Assembly (NCBI GenBank): GCA_002390425.1
Contig: DGPL01000060.1
Span: forward strand, 1 to 64,000
Direction of reading: 5' to 3'
DNA length: 64,000 nucleotides
Source of the DNA: Kordiimonadaceae bacterium UBA4441
Lineage (GTDB): Bacteria > Pseudomonadota > Alphaproteobacteria > Sphingomonadales > Emcibacteraceae
Every line of letters begins with the position of its first letter. Positions within the stretch are counted from its first letter, which is position 1. A program made the position numbers and the translations under genes. Positions 43,225 through 52,399 of this stretch are shown here, one piece after another. The notes below the pieces were generated by a model that worked only from the letters and a program-made list of their open reading frames with translations, was not told the DNA's origin and ran no database searches.

Positions 43225-43362
43225 ATGGCTAAATGCCTATTAACAAAATATGCCTTAACCAAAACAGACGATAATACTTCGTCGGCCCTCAACCAAACCA
43301 ATTATTTAAATTGCCATAAAAAACGCGTTACACATAAAAATAACGACATATCAATATATTAG
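43225..43362 (+). CDS. Possible 45-residue protein
   Basis: ATG 43225 to TAG 43360-43362, with AAGGA about 7 bases before the ATG. It begins MAKCLLTKYALTKTDD and is basic and polar (CHKKRVTHKN near the end). It directly precedes a DUF465 gene, whose ribosome-binding site starts at its stop. No family recognised; the evidence is the ribosome-binding site and position only. Confidence 0.4.
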   Translation: MAKCLLTKYALTKTDDNTSSALNQTNYLNCHKKRVTHKNNDISIY

Positions 43363-43376
43363 CAGGAGAAAAAAAT

Positions 43377-43544
43377 ATGCACGCAGAAGCTCATATTAAT
43401 GCACTTTCACAAAAACATGCTGCCCTAGATGAAAAAATCCATATGGAAGAAAATCGACCAGCGCCAGATAGTACAATCCTGCATGAGCTCAAAAAAGAAA
43501 AGCTAATATTGAAAGATGAAATCGAGCGATTGAACACTCAATAA
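43377..43544 (+). CDS. DUF465 (YdcH-like) small protein 2
   Basis: ATG 43377 to TAA 43542-43544, 55 residues: AEAHINALSQKHAALDEKIH, then a loop with RPAPDST, then LHELKKEKLILKDEIERL. The two-helix plan matches DUF465. AGGAG lies 10 bases upstream. A strong terminator follows 21 bases later. It is a relative of the gene at 42169. Confidence 0.85.
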   Translation: MHAEAHINALSQKHAALDEKIHMEENRPAPDSTILHELKKEKLILKDEIERLNTQ

Positions 43545-43565
43545 AATTTTAGCCATCAGAAATTA

Positions 43566-43596
43566 AAAAACCCGCTTATTTAAGCGGGTTTTCTTT
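43566..43596. terminator. Bidirectional intrinsic terminator
   Basis: AAAACCCGCTTA and TAAGCGGGTTTT pair around a TTT loop, with T-runs on both strands. It ends the DUF465 gene and the convergent trcR gene. Confidence 0.9.
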
Positions 43597-43615
43597 TATA
43601 GCACTTACTAAAACA

Positions 43616-44167
43616 CTATTCAGTTTCATTAGCTTTTTCTGTTTCAGCTCTTCTAGGGGCTGCTTTCTTTACTGCCGCATCAAGTTCTAGTTGCTTGCAA
43701 AGACCTAAAAGTACTGGATCTACAGGTTTAATATTGCTCATATTCCAATGAGTGCGTTCACGAATGGCCGTAATAGTTGGCTTAGTCGTTCCCACCAATT
43801 TAGAAATTTGGGCGTCTGTTAATTCCGGATGATTCCTAATCAACCATGCAATTGCATCTGGCTTATCTTGCCTTTTAGAAACAGGCGTATATTTTGCGCC
43901 GCCACTTCTTGCTTTAGCTGGCACTTCATCAACGATAATTTGCAGTCTTGCTTTTTCATCATTTTGGCAGCGATCAATTTCTGCCCAAGTTAATTGTCCA
44001 TTTGCTACAGGATCTAAACCGACAATATTTACAGCAACCTGTTCGTCGGCAATACCTTGAACTTCTAACTCGTGCAAACCACAAAATGCTGCAATTTGTG
44101 TAAAACTGAGACTTGTATTATCCACAAGCCATACGCCTGTCGCCATTGGCATCAAAGGCTCTGTCAT
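43616..44167 (-). CDS. trcR: DUF1013 cell-cycle transcriptional regulator TrcR
   Basis: A 183-residue DUF1013 protein: PMATGVWLVDNTSLSFTQIA, then FCGLHELEVQGIAD, then an HTH-like segment (LTDAQISKLVGTTKPTITAI followed by RERTHWNMSNIKP). DUF1013 is restricted to Alphaproteobacteria; the member studied in Rhodobacter was named TrcR. It is strong support for the class assignment of this window. Confidence 0.93.
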   Translation of the reverse strand: MTEPLMPMATGVWLVDNTSLSFTQIAAFCGLHELEVQGIADEQVAVNIVGLDPVANGQLTWAEIDRCQNDEKARLQIIVDEVPAKARSGGAKYTPVSKRQDKPDAIAWLIRNHPELTDAQISKLVGTTKPTITAIRERTHWNMSNIKPVDPVLLGLCKQLELDAAVKKAAPRRAETEKANETE

Positions 44168-44336
44168 AACAACTCCTAAATATAATATTATTTTGAATCA
44201 ATAACTGCAGCATAGAGTGAGTTTTCGCAATTGAAAAGACCTACTATAAAAACTTTATAAGTATTTGAAATATAACTATAAAAATTATTAATTTAACATA
44301 TTTAAAAAAATAACTTAATTAATTTACTGTAGACGT

Positions 44337-44364
44337 AAAAAAAGCCCCGATAAAATCGGAGCTT
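44337..44364 (-). terminator. Intrinsic terminator after the TonB-like gene
   Basis: On the minus strand AGCTCCGAT and ATCGGGGCT pair with one mismatch around a TTT loop, followed by seven T's. Downstream of the gene at 44386. Confidence 0.85.
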
Positions 44365-44385
44365 CCTTCTAAAATATTTAATGAC

Positions 44386-44760
44386 TTACTGAAGTGCCCA
44401 AGCGAGTGGAACAACCATTGTAAGCTGGCTATCAGATGCATCTGCTGGTGGTGCAGGCAGCGGACTAACACGCTTCATTAATTTTGGAATCTCACGATCT
44501 AAAACATCGTGACCTGACGATTCTGTTACTGAATGTGCCAGAATGTTGCCATCACGATCTACATTAATTTCAACTTTGATTTTACCTTCAAGTTCTTTGC
44601 GTAAAGCGGCACGTGGATACGTTTGTTTCTTAGCAATTTTTTTAGCTACTGACTTCTGCCAACCGCTAATATCTTGTGCGTTAGCTGATGTCGCAAATCC
44701 TGCAAATGCCACTGTACTTGCAACAATTACTGATACCATAAGTTTACTTAACTTGCCCAT
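44386..44760 (-). CDS. Secreted TonB C-terminal-domain protein
   Basis: About 124 residues from ATG 44760, chosen because AGGAG precedes it at the right distance; a longer frame from 44805 has no such site. A cleavable signal (VSVIVASTVAFAGFATSANA) is followed directly by a TonB C-terminal domain (YPRAALRKELEGKIKVEI, NVDRDGNILAHSVTESSGH, then LDREIPKLMKRVSPLPAPP). There is no Pro-rich spacer or retained membrane anchor, so it is not a classical energy transducer; such short proteins may bind outer-membrane or peptidoglycan partners. Confidence 0.87.
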   Translation of the reverse strand: MGKLSKLMVSVIVASTVAFAGFATSANAQDISGWQKSVAKKIAKKQTYPRAALRKELEGKIKVEINVDRDGNILAHSVTESSGHDVLDREIPKLMKRVSPLPAPPADASDSQLTMVVPLAWALQ

Positions 44761-45055
44761 TTTAATACTCCTAATTTCTATACAATTTGTCTCTAATTTT
44801 TTCATTTAGAAACTCCCCAACCCATCTGTGAATCATCACTTTGCTTAATGTGGGAAACTTCATCCGCACAAAAAACTATATGCAAAAAAGTAAACTGAAG
44901 CTTAAAGATAAAATTTTAAGTATTTAAAAATGACGGTTTTGCGCTATTATCGCCCTAAAAAAGCCTCCTTTTTATATCAAAAACAATAAATCATTTGAAA
45001 TATGAATTCCATATAACCTATTGTAACATAATAAATTTGCAGAAAGAGACCCACA

Positions 45056-45658
45056 ATGAGAATAATAAAAACGTTGAATATTACTTTTTTTTTCATTTTT
45101 ATGATTTTTTTTACTGCAAACGCCCAAAATGCGCTAAATACTACAGATATTGACAATTATTTAACTTCTTTGAAGAATATCTCAAGCATGATGAAGAGGT
45201 ATAATGATGAGAACCGATCTAAAGAAAATGCTGACTTAGCCACGTTACCACCAATTGACGAACTTTCAAAAACCCCGATCACTGATACCTTAGAATTTGT
45301 AAAATCACATCCCACATATTCAACCCTAGAAATAATCGTAAAATCTTCTGGTTTCAATACGACAGAGGAGTGGGCAAACACCGGCGATCAAATCATGTTA
45401 GCTTATTCAGCCTATTATTTAAAAAATCCTCAGGATAAAGACGCAATGTCCATTGAAGAAATGATTAAAGATTTAAATGCCAAGGATGACCAAATTAAAA
45501 ATAATATGTTTATTAGCGATGAACAAAAGAATTTTCTGACTGAGAAAATTGAAAATTCAATAGCAATGCTCAAAGATCCTAATTATATTGATAATGAAAA
45601 TATTAAGATTCTCAGTCCTTACATAAAAAGACTGAATATACTGTTTAAGGAACAATAA
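45056..45658 (+). CDS. Uncharacterised exported protein, 200 residues
   Basis: A Sec signal peptide (LNITFFFIFMIFFTANAQ) is followed by a mostly helical, charged protein of about 178 residues (DIDNYLTSLKNISSMMKRYN; later DEQKNFLTEKIENSIAMLKD). No cysteines in the mature part and no family recognised. Its stop overlaps the DUF3126 start (TAATG), so the two are coupled. Expected in the periplasm. Confidence 0.8.
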   Translation: MRIIKTLNITFFFIFMIFFTANAQNALNTTDIDNYLTSLKNISSMMKRYNDENRSKENADLATLPPIDELSKTPITDTLEFVKSHPTYSTLEIIVKSSGFNTTEEWANTGDQIMLAYSAYYLKNPQDKDAMSIEEMIKDLNAKDDQIKNNMFISDEQKNFLTEKIENSIAMLKDPNYIDNENIKILSPYIKRLNILFKEQ

Positions 45659-45891
45659 TGACACGTACAGAAGTTTTGCGAATCCAGAAATATCTAAACA
45701 GCAAATTTGACAACACTAAATTCACATTAAAAAATAGCCCCGCTGCTGACGATAGCATGGAGGTTTATATTGGAGATGAATTTATTGGCGTTATCTACCG
45801 TGACGAGGACGAAGGTGAAGTATCCTATGCCTTTAATATGGCGATTTTGGAAATAGATCTTCCAAACGCTGCAGATGCTTCGCTCATCTAA
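45658..45891 (+). CDS. DUF3126 family protein
   Basis: A 77-residue DUF3126 protein: TEVLRIQKYLNSKFDNTKFT, MEVYIGDEFIGVIYRDEDEG, SYAFNMAILEIDL. It is a conserved small alphaproteobacterial protein with no known function. One-base overlap with the exported protein gene upstream. Confidence 0.92.
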   Translation: MTRTEVLRIQKYLNSKFDNTKFTLKNSPAADDSMEVYIGDEFIGVIYRDEDEGEVSYAFNMAILEIDLPNAADASLI

Positions 45892-46028
45892 CTATAAATA
45901 ACCCGCAAGTTTGTAATCGATACAAAGAGCCTTTAATTAGCCTTATTGGCAAAATAGCATCGTTTATAATTTTTCTAAATGAACCTAATTAAGCTATGAT
46001 TTTTTAATTATAAGGATAAATTAATAGT

Positions 46029-46697
46029 ATGCGTCAACTATATCACTATTGGTTTTCCCCTAATTCTAGAAAAGCTCGTATCGCCTTACTGGAAAAAGAG
46101 TTAGATTTTGATCTCGTATTAGAGCTTCCTTGGAAAAGAAGGCATGATTTTCTTGTACTCAACCCAGCAGGTACAGTGCCAACACTCATAGAAGATGATG
46201 GAAAAACAATTTGTGGAAATGCCGCAATCAGTGAATATCTCAATGAAAAATATGATACCGTAAACCTTATCGGCGAAAGTGCTGATATTCGGACCGAAGT
46301 AAGACGATTAACCGAATGGTTTGATATTAAATTCTATGAAGAAGTTAGTGAAATTATTATCAACGAAAAATTCATGAAGCGATACCTTAAGCGTGGTGAC
46401 ACAGAAGCAAAAGTGATTAGGTTTGCCAACCAAAATATAAAGCATCATTTACAATATATTGCTTACTTAACGGATCGCCGGAATTGGTTAGCAGGAAATG
46501 ATTTCTCATATGCAGATATAGCCGCTGCTTCCCATATATCATGTGTTGATTATTTCGGTGACGTCCCATGGGAAAAATACCCTGAAGCCCGAAATTGGTA
46601 TGCGCGTGTTAAATCGCGCCCTTCAATGCAACCTATTTTAAAAGATAAAGTTGCGGGCCTTCAACCGGCCAAACATTACAGTGATCCAGACTTCTAA
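46029..46697 (+). CDS. Glutathione S-transferase family protein
   Basis: A 222-residue GST: an N-terminal thioredoxin-like domain (YHYWFSPNSRKARIALLEKE; PAGTVPTLIEDDG; the S in GNAAISEYL is the usual ESxAI position, with N instead of E-S) and a C-terminal helical domain (WLAGNDFSYADIAAASHISC). It conjugates or reduces substrates with glutathione. It is followed one base later by queG. Confidence 0.92.
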   Translation: MRQLYHYWFSPNSRKARIALLEKELDFDLVLELPWKRRHDFLVLNPAGTVPTLIEDDGKTICGNAAISEYLNEKYDTVNLIGESADIRTEVRRLTEWFDIKFYEEVSEIIINEKFMKRYLKRGDTEAKVIRFANQNIKHHLQYIAYLTDRRNWLAGNDFSYADIAAASHISCVDYFGDVPWEKYPEARNWYARVKSRPSMQPILKDKVAGLQPAKHYSDPDF

Positions 46698-46698
46698 G

Positions 46699-47832
46699 AT
46701 GGAACAAATTGAAGAGCAGTCCACCATAAAGAATAAAATTCAAACTTTAGCTCTTGAAGTAGGGTTTGACACCGTTAAGTTTACCTCACCAACCGGATTA
46801 GAAAACAGTGCTGAAAGCTTCGATCAATTCTTAAGCTCTTCTTATAATGGAGAAATGAAATGGTTAGAAGAAAAAGCGGAGAGACGAAAAAACCCTCTTG
46901 TTTTATGGCCCGAAACAAAATCTATAATTATGTTAGGAATGAATTATGGTCCTGACTCTAATCCCCTCGAATTTTTAGAATATAAAGAACATGGGAATAT
47001 TTCTGTTTATGCTTTAGGAAAAGATTATCATGATGTTATTAAAAAACGTCTAAAACAAATTGCACGACAAATTCATAGAGAATATGACGTTGAAGTAAAA
47101 GTTTTCGTTGATACAGCCCCTGTTATGGAAAAACCGCTCGCACAAAAATCGGGAATGGGATGGCAAGGGAAACACACCAACTTAGTCAGTCATGAATTTG
47201 GGTCATGGTTGTTTCTAGGGAGTATTTTTACGGCGCTTGAAATAGAACCCGACAGCGAAATGCAAGACCACTGTGGATCATGCCATGCTTGCCTAGATGT
47301 ATGCCCAACAAACGCATTTCCCGCACCTTACAAACTTGATGCGCGACGATGTATTTCTTATTTAACCATAGAATATAAAGGGCATATTGATCTAGAATTT
47401 CGAAAAGCAATGGGCAATAGGATTTATGGTTGCGATGACTGTCTTTCTATTTGTCCATGGAATAAATTTGCTAAAAAAACTAATGAAATTTCATTTCATC
47501 CAAGAATAGAATTAGACTTCGCACGCCTTGATGAATTAGCCCAGCTTGATGATCAGACGTTTAGAACAGTTTTTTCAGGATCACCAATAAAAAGAATAGG
47601 GCGAGATTTTTTTATAAGAAATGTTCTAATTGCAATTGGTAATAGTGAGCAAGAAAAACATATTCCACTTTTAAAAGATAAATTATTTGAAGAAAGTCCC
47701 TATATAAGAGCAATGGCGATATGGGCGTTAAAGCAGTTATGTGATAAAGAAATGTTCATTGAACTTAAAAATAAGAATCTATTTAGTGAAACTGATATCG
47801 CTGTAAAAAGAGAATGGGAAATTAATTACTAA
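46699..47832 (+). CDS. queG: Epoxyqueuosine reductase
   Basis: About 377 residues from ATG 46699, two bases after the GST stop; the longer frame from 46651 would overlap the GST. Features are the cobalamin-binding N-terminal half (VDTAPVMEKPLAQKSGMGWQ, HTNLVSHEFGSWLFLG), two [4Fe-4S] motifs (CGSCHACLDVCP and CDDCLSICPW) and a C-terminal HEAT-like repeat. It makes queuosine from epoxyqueuosine in the wobble position of tRNAs. Its last 11 bases overlap the convergent TPR gene. Confidence 0.96.
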   Translation: MEQIEEQSTIKNKIQTLALEVGFDTVKFTSPTGLENSAESFDQFLSSSYNGEMKWLEEKAERRKNPLVLWPETKSIIMLGMNYGPDSNPLEFLEYKEHGNISVYALGKDYHDVIKKRLKQIARQIHREYDVEVKVFVDTAPVMEKPLAQKSGMGWQGKHTNLVSHEFGSWLFLGSIFTALEIEPDSEMQDHCGSCHACLDVCPTNAFPAPYKLDARRCISYLTIEYKGHIDLEFRKAMGNRIYGCDDCLSICPWNKFAKKTNEISFHPRIELDFARLDELAQLDDQTFRTVFSGSPIKRIGRDFFIRNVLIAIGNSEQEKHIPLLKDKLFEESPYIRAMAIWALKQLCDKEMFIELKNKNLFSETDIAVKREWEINY

Positions 47833-48616
47833 TCAATTTCATATTGTCTTCTGCTAGCTTTTGCCAATCACTATCGGGAAATTTATCAATAAGCTTTTGC
47901 CATTCTTTTTTAGCTTTCATATCTTCCCGTAACATCCGATAATTTATGCCACTTTCAAATAACAAATCTGGCTGGTTTGGCTTTATACTCAATCCTTGAT
48001 TAAGATCCAATCGAGCCTTTAAATGCTCATTCATTTTTCGGTATGTCTCTGCACGATAAAGAAAAGCTTCAATTCGTTCCTCGTCTAATTCCAGGGCATA
48101 ACTAAAATCATCTAAGGCACTTTGAAAATCTTCGCGATCAATTTGTACAGTTCCTCTTTCAATATAAAAATCATATTTAAAAACGGGATGATCGTCTAAT
48201 GAAAGAAGCGCCGTTGTATAAATTGTGAACGCTCTTTCCAACTTATTATTAGCCCGCCAAGCGTTTCCCGCTAAATAGCGCAATTGGGCGGAAAGAAGAG
48301 TTTTATTTTTAATTGCAAACACACCAATACCATCTCCACGTGATACTTTATCGGCGATTATTTCAAGTAACCCTGCGGCTTCTTCAAAACGGTTTTGGTC
48401 ATAAAGGGCCATGGCTTCACAATGCTGTGCTGCGGCTCCTCCGCCTTCGACGTACCATTTCTTAGCAGTAATAACAGCGTTACTATTTTCTTCACTTATA
48501 CTTGCGATACAAGCTTGGTATTTGTCTGACTGTTCTTTTTCTGATAAAGTTTGCGCAAAAATAAGCCCTCCTGGAAGCAGAAATAATATTATTAACCCTA
48601 AAAATCTTATGCTCAT
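47822..48616 (-). CDS. Exported tetratricopeptide-repeat protein
   Basis: About 264 residues from ATG 48616, where a signal peptide begins (MSIRFLGLIILFLLPGGLIFAQ). A longer frame from 48838 would overlap the divergent SDR gene and adds unconvincing sequence. The mature protein has four to five TPR units (for example FYIERGTVQIDREDFQSALD, FSYALELDEERIEAFLYRAE, TYRKMNEHLKARLDLNQGLS). A periplasmic scaffold is likely. Confidence 0.87.
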   Translation of the reverse strand: MSIRFLGLIILFLLPGGLIFAQTLSEKEQSDKYQACIASISEENSNAVITAKKWYVEGGGAAAQHCEAMALYDQNRFEEAAGLLEIIADKVSRGDGIGVFAIKNKTLLSAQLRYLAGNAWRANNKLERAFTIYTTALLSLDDHPVFKYDFYIERGTVQIDREDFQSALDDFSYALELDEERIEAFLYRAETYRKMNEHLKARLDLNQGLSIKPNQPDLLFESGINYRMLREDMKAKKEWQKLIDKFPDSDWQKLAEDNMKLISN

Positions 48617-48701
48617 ATTGCAATAACCTATTATCAATTTGTCATCCACTGTATAAATAGAAACGTAAAAAAGCGCAAACCGAATAATAAAGTGAGACAC
48701 T

Positions 48702-49514
48702 ATGAAACTATTTTGTTTTGGTATGGGGTATACCGCCAAAAAACTTTGTAAGTCATTATCAACTGAAAAATGGCATTTTTCCGGCACCAATCGAAAATCC
48801 GGTGATTTTATTTTTAATGGCAATGAGCCGATGCACAATGCGCAATCCGTATTAAAAGATGTAACACATTTGTTAATCTCTATTGCGCCATCAAAAGAAA
48901 ATGGCGACTTAGTGCTTCTTCACCATCAAAAAGACATTCTAAATATGCCTTCTTTAAAATGGGTCGGATATTTATCTGCTACGAGTGTTTATGGCGACCA
49001 TAGCGGTAATTGGGTAGATGAAACCTCAGAAACCAAGCCAGTAGGAGCACGCGGCTTAGAGAGAAAAAAAGCTGAACAGCAGTGGGAGAACTTAGGATTT
49101 CCACTTCATATTTTCAGATTAAGCGGGATTTATGGCCCAGAGAGAAACCAAGTAAATGCCATAAAAGAGCAAACCATTCAAAAGATCATTAAAGAAGGTC
49201 ATAGTTTTTCCCGAATTCATGTGGAAGACATCGTATCCGCTTTAATGCTTTCAATGAATGACCCAATTCCCGGCATTTATAATCTGGCTGATGATCAGCC
49301 CTCTTCAACAGCGGACATCATTGACTATGTCTGTGAACAATTGAACATGGAAAAACCAAAAGGCGTTCCCTTTGAAGAAGCCGATTTAAGCGAAATGCGA
49401 AGAAGTTTTTATCAGGACCATAAAAAAGTCAGCAATAAAAAACTGAAACAAATTTATAATTGGAAACCCAAATATTCTGACTACAAGGCGGGATATGATA
49501 GTTTTCTTAAATAA
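48702..49514 (+). CDS. NAD-dependent epimerase/SDR-type protein (YeeZ-like)
   Basis: A 270-residue short-chain dehydrogenase-like protein: the nucleotide motif FCFGMGYTAKKLCKSL, the LSATSVYGDHSGNWVDE block with the catalytic-type S-x-Y, and IFRLSGIYGPERNQ. It lacks the standard YxxxK spacing, as in the YeeZ branch whose reaction is unknown. Convergent with the alpha/beta hydrolase (8-base overlap). Confidence 0.9.
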   Translation: MKLFCFGMGYTAKKLCKSLSTEKWHFSGTNRKSGDFIFNGNEPMHNAQSVLKDVTHLLISIAPSKENGDLVLLHHQKDILNMPSLKWVGYLSATSVYGDHSGNWVDETSETKPVGARGLERKKAEQQWENLGFPLHIFRLSGIYGPERNQVNAIKEQTIQKIIKEGHSFSRIHVEDIVSALMLSMNDPIPGIYNLADDQPSSTADIIDYVCEQLNMEKPKGVPFEEADLSEMRRSFYQDHKKVSNKKLKQIYNWKPKYSDYKAGYDSFLK

Positions 49515-50253
49515 ATTCACATATGGCTTGTTTTAATCTGTTTAAATCGGCTTCACTTGATAAGCGGTGATCCCCCGATTTATTAAAGCTAATAATAACG
49601 TCATTACTTATTACTTTTTCTGCAATACGTGATGAATATGAATAGGGCACATCCTCATCAAACAAGCCATGAAACAGCCTAATAGGGCAATTAAGGTCAA
49701 TTGGCTTATTAAGTAAAATATGATTTTCCCCATCTTGGATTAGCTTATAAGAAACTTTATAGGGTTCATCACTATAATCAGAAGGCTCAAGATAAATGCC
49801 ATCCCGTTTCAACGTTTCCTTTATGGCTGGGGAATAATTATCCCACATCAATTCACGGGTAAAATCGGGGGCAGCCGCTATTCCAATGAAAGCTTTAAGG
49901 CGGTCTTTTCTCGCTAGTGATACCAACAATCCAATCCACCCGCCCATGCTTGAGCCCACAATAATTAACTCACCTTTTGTAACCTCATCAATGACACTTA
50001 AGGCGTCTTGCGTCCATGTTCCTATTGTTCCATCAACAAATTCTTCGGAAGACTTTCCATGGCCAGAATAATCAAACATCAAATAAGAAATGCCCAATTC
50101 TTTACAAGAATTCTCTAGAAAGATAGCTTTTGTTCCCTCCATATCGGACATATATCCACCGCAAAACACAACTGTGGGCCCTTTTGCTTCACTATAATGA
50201 TAAGCAATTTTTCGTCCCTTTTCTCCGATGATATAATTTGGCTCTAAACTCAT
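49507..50253 (-). CDS. Alpha/beta hydrolase (canonical GSSMGG)
   Basis: A 248-residue cytoplasmic hydrolase: FCGGYMSDMEG at the oxyanion loop, LMFDYSGHGKSS, the nucleophile in IVGSSMGGWIGLL, the acid in LFHGLFDEDVPYSY and His in KSGDHRLSS. This layout fits the bacterial ABHD10/palmitoyl-thioesterase-like group. Unlike the cluster proteins at 14422 and 20789 it keeps the serine. Substrate unknown. Confidence 0.92.
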   Translation of the reverse strand: MSLEPNYIIGEKGRKIAYHYSEAKGPTVVFCGGYMSDMEGTKAIFLENSCKELGISYLMFDYSGHGKSSEEFVDGTIGTWTQDALSVIDEVTKGELIIVGSSMGGWIGLLVSLARKDRLKAFIGIAAAPDFTRELMWDNYSPAIKETLKRDGIYLEPSDYSDEPYKVSYKLIQDGENHILLNKPIDLNCPIRLFHGLFDEDVPYSYSSRIAEKVISNDVIISFNKSGDHRLSSEADLNRLKQAICEFI

Positions 50254-50406
50254 ATTAATAACTCATTATCTATATTTTTTTCGAATATATCATAATTTAG
50301 GGAAATAACTTTATTTTTTAGCCCTTTTTCACGCTTGTTCACTTGACTTGAGGGTCAAAGAATATAAATTCGCACCTTTAGAACAAAGCAAAAATAAGAG
50401 AACATT

Positions 50407-52341
50407 ATGAACGCGAATAAAAAAGTTGCCCTAACACTGCCAGATGGCAGCGTCCGTGAATTTGATGGACCGGTAACTGGTATGACGTTAGCACAAGATA
50501 TTGGCCCTGGATTGGCCAAGGCTGCCCTCGTCATTGTTGTCAATGGAGAGCAATGGGATCTTTCGCGCGAAATAACGACAAACTCAGATGTATCAATTAT
50601 CACTAATCGTGACGATGAAGCGCTTGAAATAATTCGTCATGATGCCGCTCATATTTTAGCGGAAGCCGTTAAAGAATTATGGCCAGATACGCAAGTCACA
50701 ATCGGGCCAGCAATTGAAAACGGTTTTTACTATGATTTCGCTCGCGAAGAACCATTTACACCAGAAGATCTGGAAACAATTGAAAAACGTATGCGCCAAA
50801 TTGTCGAACGCAACGAAGAAATTATACGCACCGAAATGCCCCGCGATGAAGCCTTTGATTTTTTCCGTAGCCAAGGTGAAGAGTATAAAGCTGAGATTAT
50901 TGCCAGCATTCCATCGAATGAACCCATCACTCTTTATAAGCAAGGCGAATTTATTGACCTTTGCCGTGGACCGCATTTACCGTCCACAAAATATTTGGGA
51001 AGCGATACATTCAAATTAATGAATGTAGCTGGTGCCTACTGGCGTGGTGATAGCAACAATGAAATGTTACAGCGTATCTATGGCACAGCCTGGCGAACCA
51101 AAAAAGAATTAAAAGCTTATCTTCTGCGTCTTGAAGAAGCAGAGAAACGAGACCATCGTAAATTAGGTAAAGAATTAGATCTTTTCCATTTTCAGGAGGA
51201 AGCCGCAGGCATGCCGTTCTGGCATCCAAATGGCTGGACAATTTACACTCAAATCGAAGGCTATATGCGCCGTAAGCAGCGTGAATATGGATACCGCGAA
51301 ATAAATACGCCAAAATTGGTTGATAGAAAGTTATGGGAAGTGTCTGGCCATTGGGACAAGTTTCGCGAACATATGTATACGACCGAGTCAGACGAATGCG
51401 TTTTTGCTTTAAAACCCATGAACTGTCCTTGTCATGTTCAAGTGTTTAATCAGGGCCTTGTGAGTTACCGTGATCTTCCTATGCGACTTGCTGAATTTGG
51501 TAGCTGCCATCGATATGAGCCTTCTGGCGCCCTGCATGGTTTAATGCGCGTGCGATCTTTCGTGCAAGATGATGCCCATATTTTTTGCGAAAAAGATAAG
51601 ATCACTGAAGAAACCGAAATTTTCTGTAAAATGTTACTTGAGGTTTATAAGGATTTTGGCTTTGAAGATGTAAAAGTAAAATTCTCTGATCGACCAGAAG
51701 TGCGTGCAGGATCGGATGAAGTATGGGACGAAGCTGAAAAACATTTAAGAGACGCGATCGAACATGCCGGACTTAAATATACAGCAAACCCAGGAGAAGG
51801 CGCATTTTACGGACCAAAGATTGAATTTGTTCTCACAGATGCTATTGGGCGTGATTGGCAGTGTGGAACGTTGCAAGTAGATTTTATTACTCCTGAACGT
51901 TTGAATGCAAATTACGTCGGTGTCGATAATAAAAAACATCACCCTGTTATGCTGCACCGCGCCATACTTGGTTCTTTTGAACGGTTTATTGGCATACTTA
52001 TCGAAAACCATGCGGGTCGTTTTCCAATGTGGCTTGCCCCTAAACAGGTCGTTGTAACAGGCATTACCGCCGATCAAGATGACTATGTAAAAGAAGTTTA
52101 TAAGAAACTATCTGATGCAGGACTTCGTGCTGATATTGATCTTCGAAATGAAAAAATTAATTATAAAGTGCGTGAACATTCACACGCAAAAGTCCCCGCA
52201 ATTTTTGTTGCTGGTGGTCGTGAAGCGGAAAATAACACGATCACAGTTAGACGACTTGGATCAAAAAATCAGGAAACCCTTGATTTAATGGACGCAATTA
52301 ATACACTTGTCACCGAGTCTATCGATCCGGATAAACGATAA
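50407..52341 (+). CDS. thrS: Threonyl-tRNA synthetase
   Basis: A 644-residue class II synthetase with TGS (about 1-65), editing/SAD (about 70-225), catalytic and anticodon-binding domains. Zinc ligands are the Cys in MNCPCHVQVF, the His in DDAHIFC and the His in VMLHRAILGS. Full length. It is followed by infC, rpmI, rplT, pheS and pheT, the conserved thrS-infC-rpmI-rplT-pheST order. Confidence 0.98.
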   Translation: MNANKKVALTLPDGSVREFDGPVTGMTLAQDIGPGLAKAALVIVVNGEQWDLSREITTNSDVSIITNRDDEALEIIRHDAAHILAEAVKELWPDTQVTIGPAIENGFYYDFAREEPFTPEDLETIEKRMRQIVERNEEIIRTEMPRDEAFDFFRSQGEEYKAEIIASIPSNEPITLYKQGEFIDLCRGPHLPSTKYLGSDTFKLMNVAGAYWRGDSNNEMLQRIYGTAWRTKKELKAYLLRLEEAEKRDHRKLGKELDLFHFQEEAAGMPFWHPNGWTIYTQIEGYMRRKQREYGYREINTPKLVDRKLWEVSGHWDKFREHMYTTESDECVFALKPMNCPCHVQVFNQGLVSYRDLPMRLAEFGSCHRYEPSGALHGLMRVRSFVQDDAHIFCEKDKITEETEIFCKMLLEVYKDFGFEDVKVKFSDRPEVRAGSDEVWDEAEKHLRDAIEHAGLKYTANPGEGAFYGPKIEFVLTDAIGRDWQCGTLQVDFITPERLNANYVGVDNKKHHPVMLHRAILGSFERFIGILIENHAGRFPMWLAPKQVVVTGITADQDDYVKEVYKKLSDAGLRADIDLRNEKINYKVREHSHAKVPAIFVAGGREAENNTITVRRLGSKNQETLDLMDAINTLVTESIDPDKR

Positions 52342-52399
52342 TTTAACAATATACCGGTAAAAATGAGAGGAAATTGAACTTATATTATGGAGAAAGTAA

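Noticed and set aside
47822..48838. Long 338-codon version of the TPR gene
   Set aside because: The extra 74 codons overlap the divergent SDR gene and precede an evident signal peptide start at 48616.
50714..51019. 101-codon ORF in another frame inside thrS
   Set aside because: It is fully nested in the conserved thrS reading frame and shows no family resemblance.
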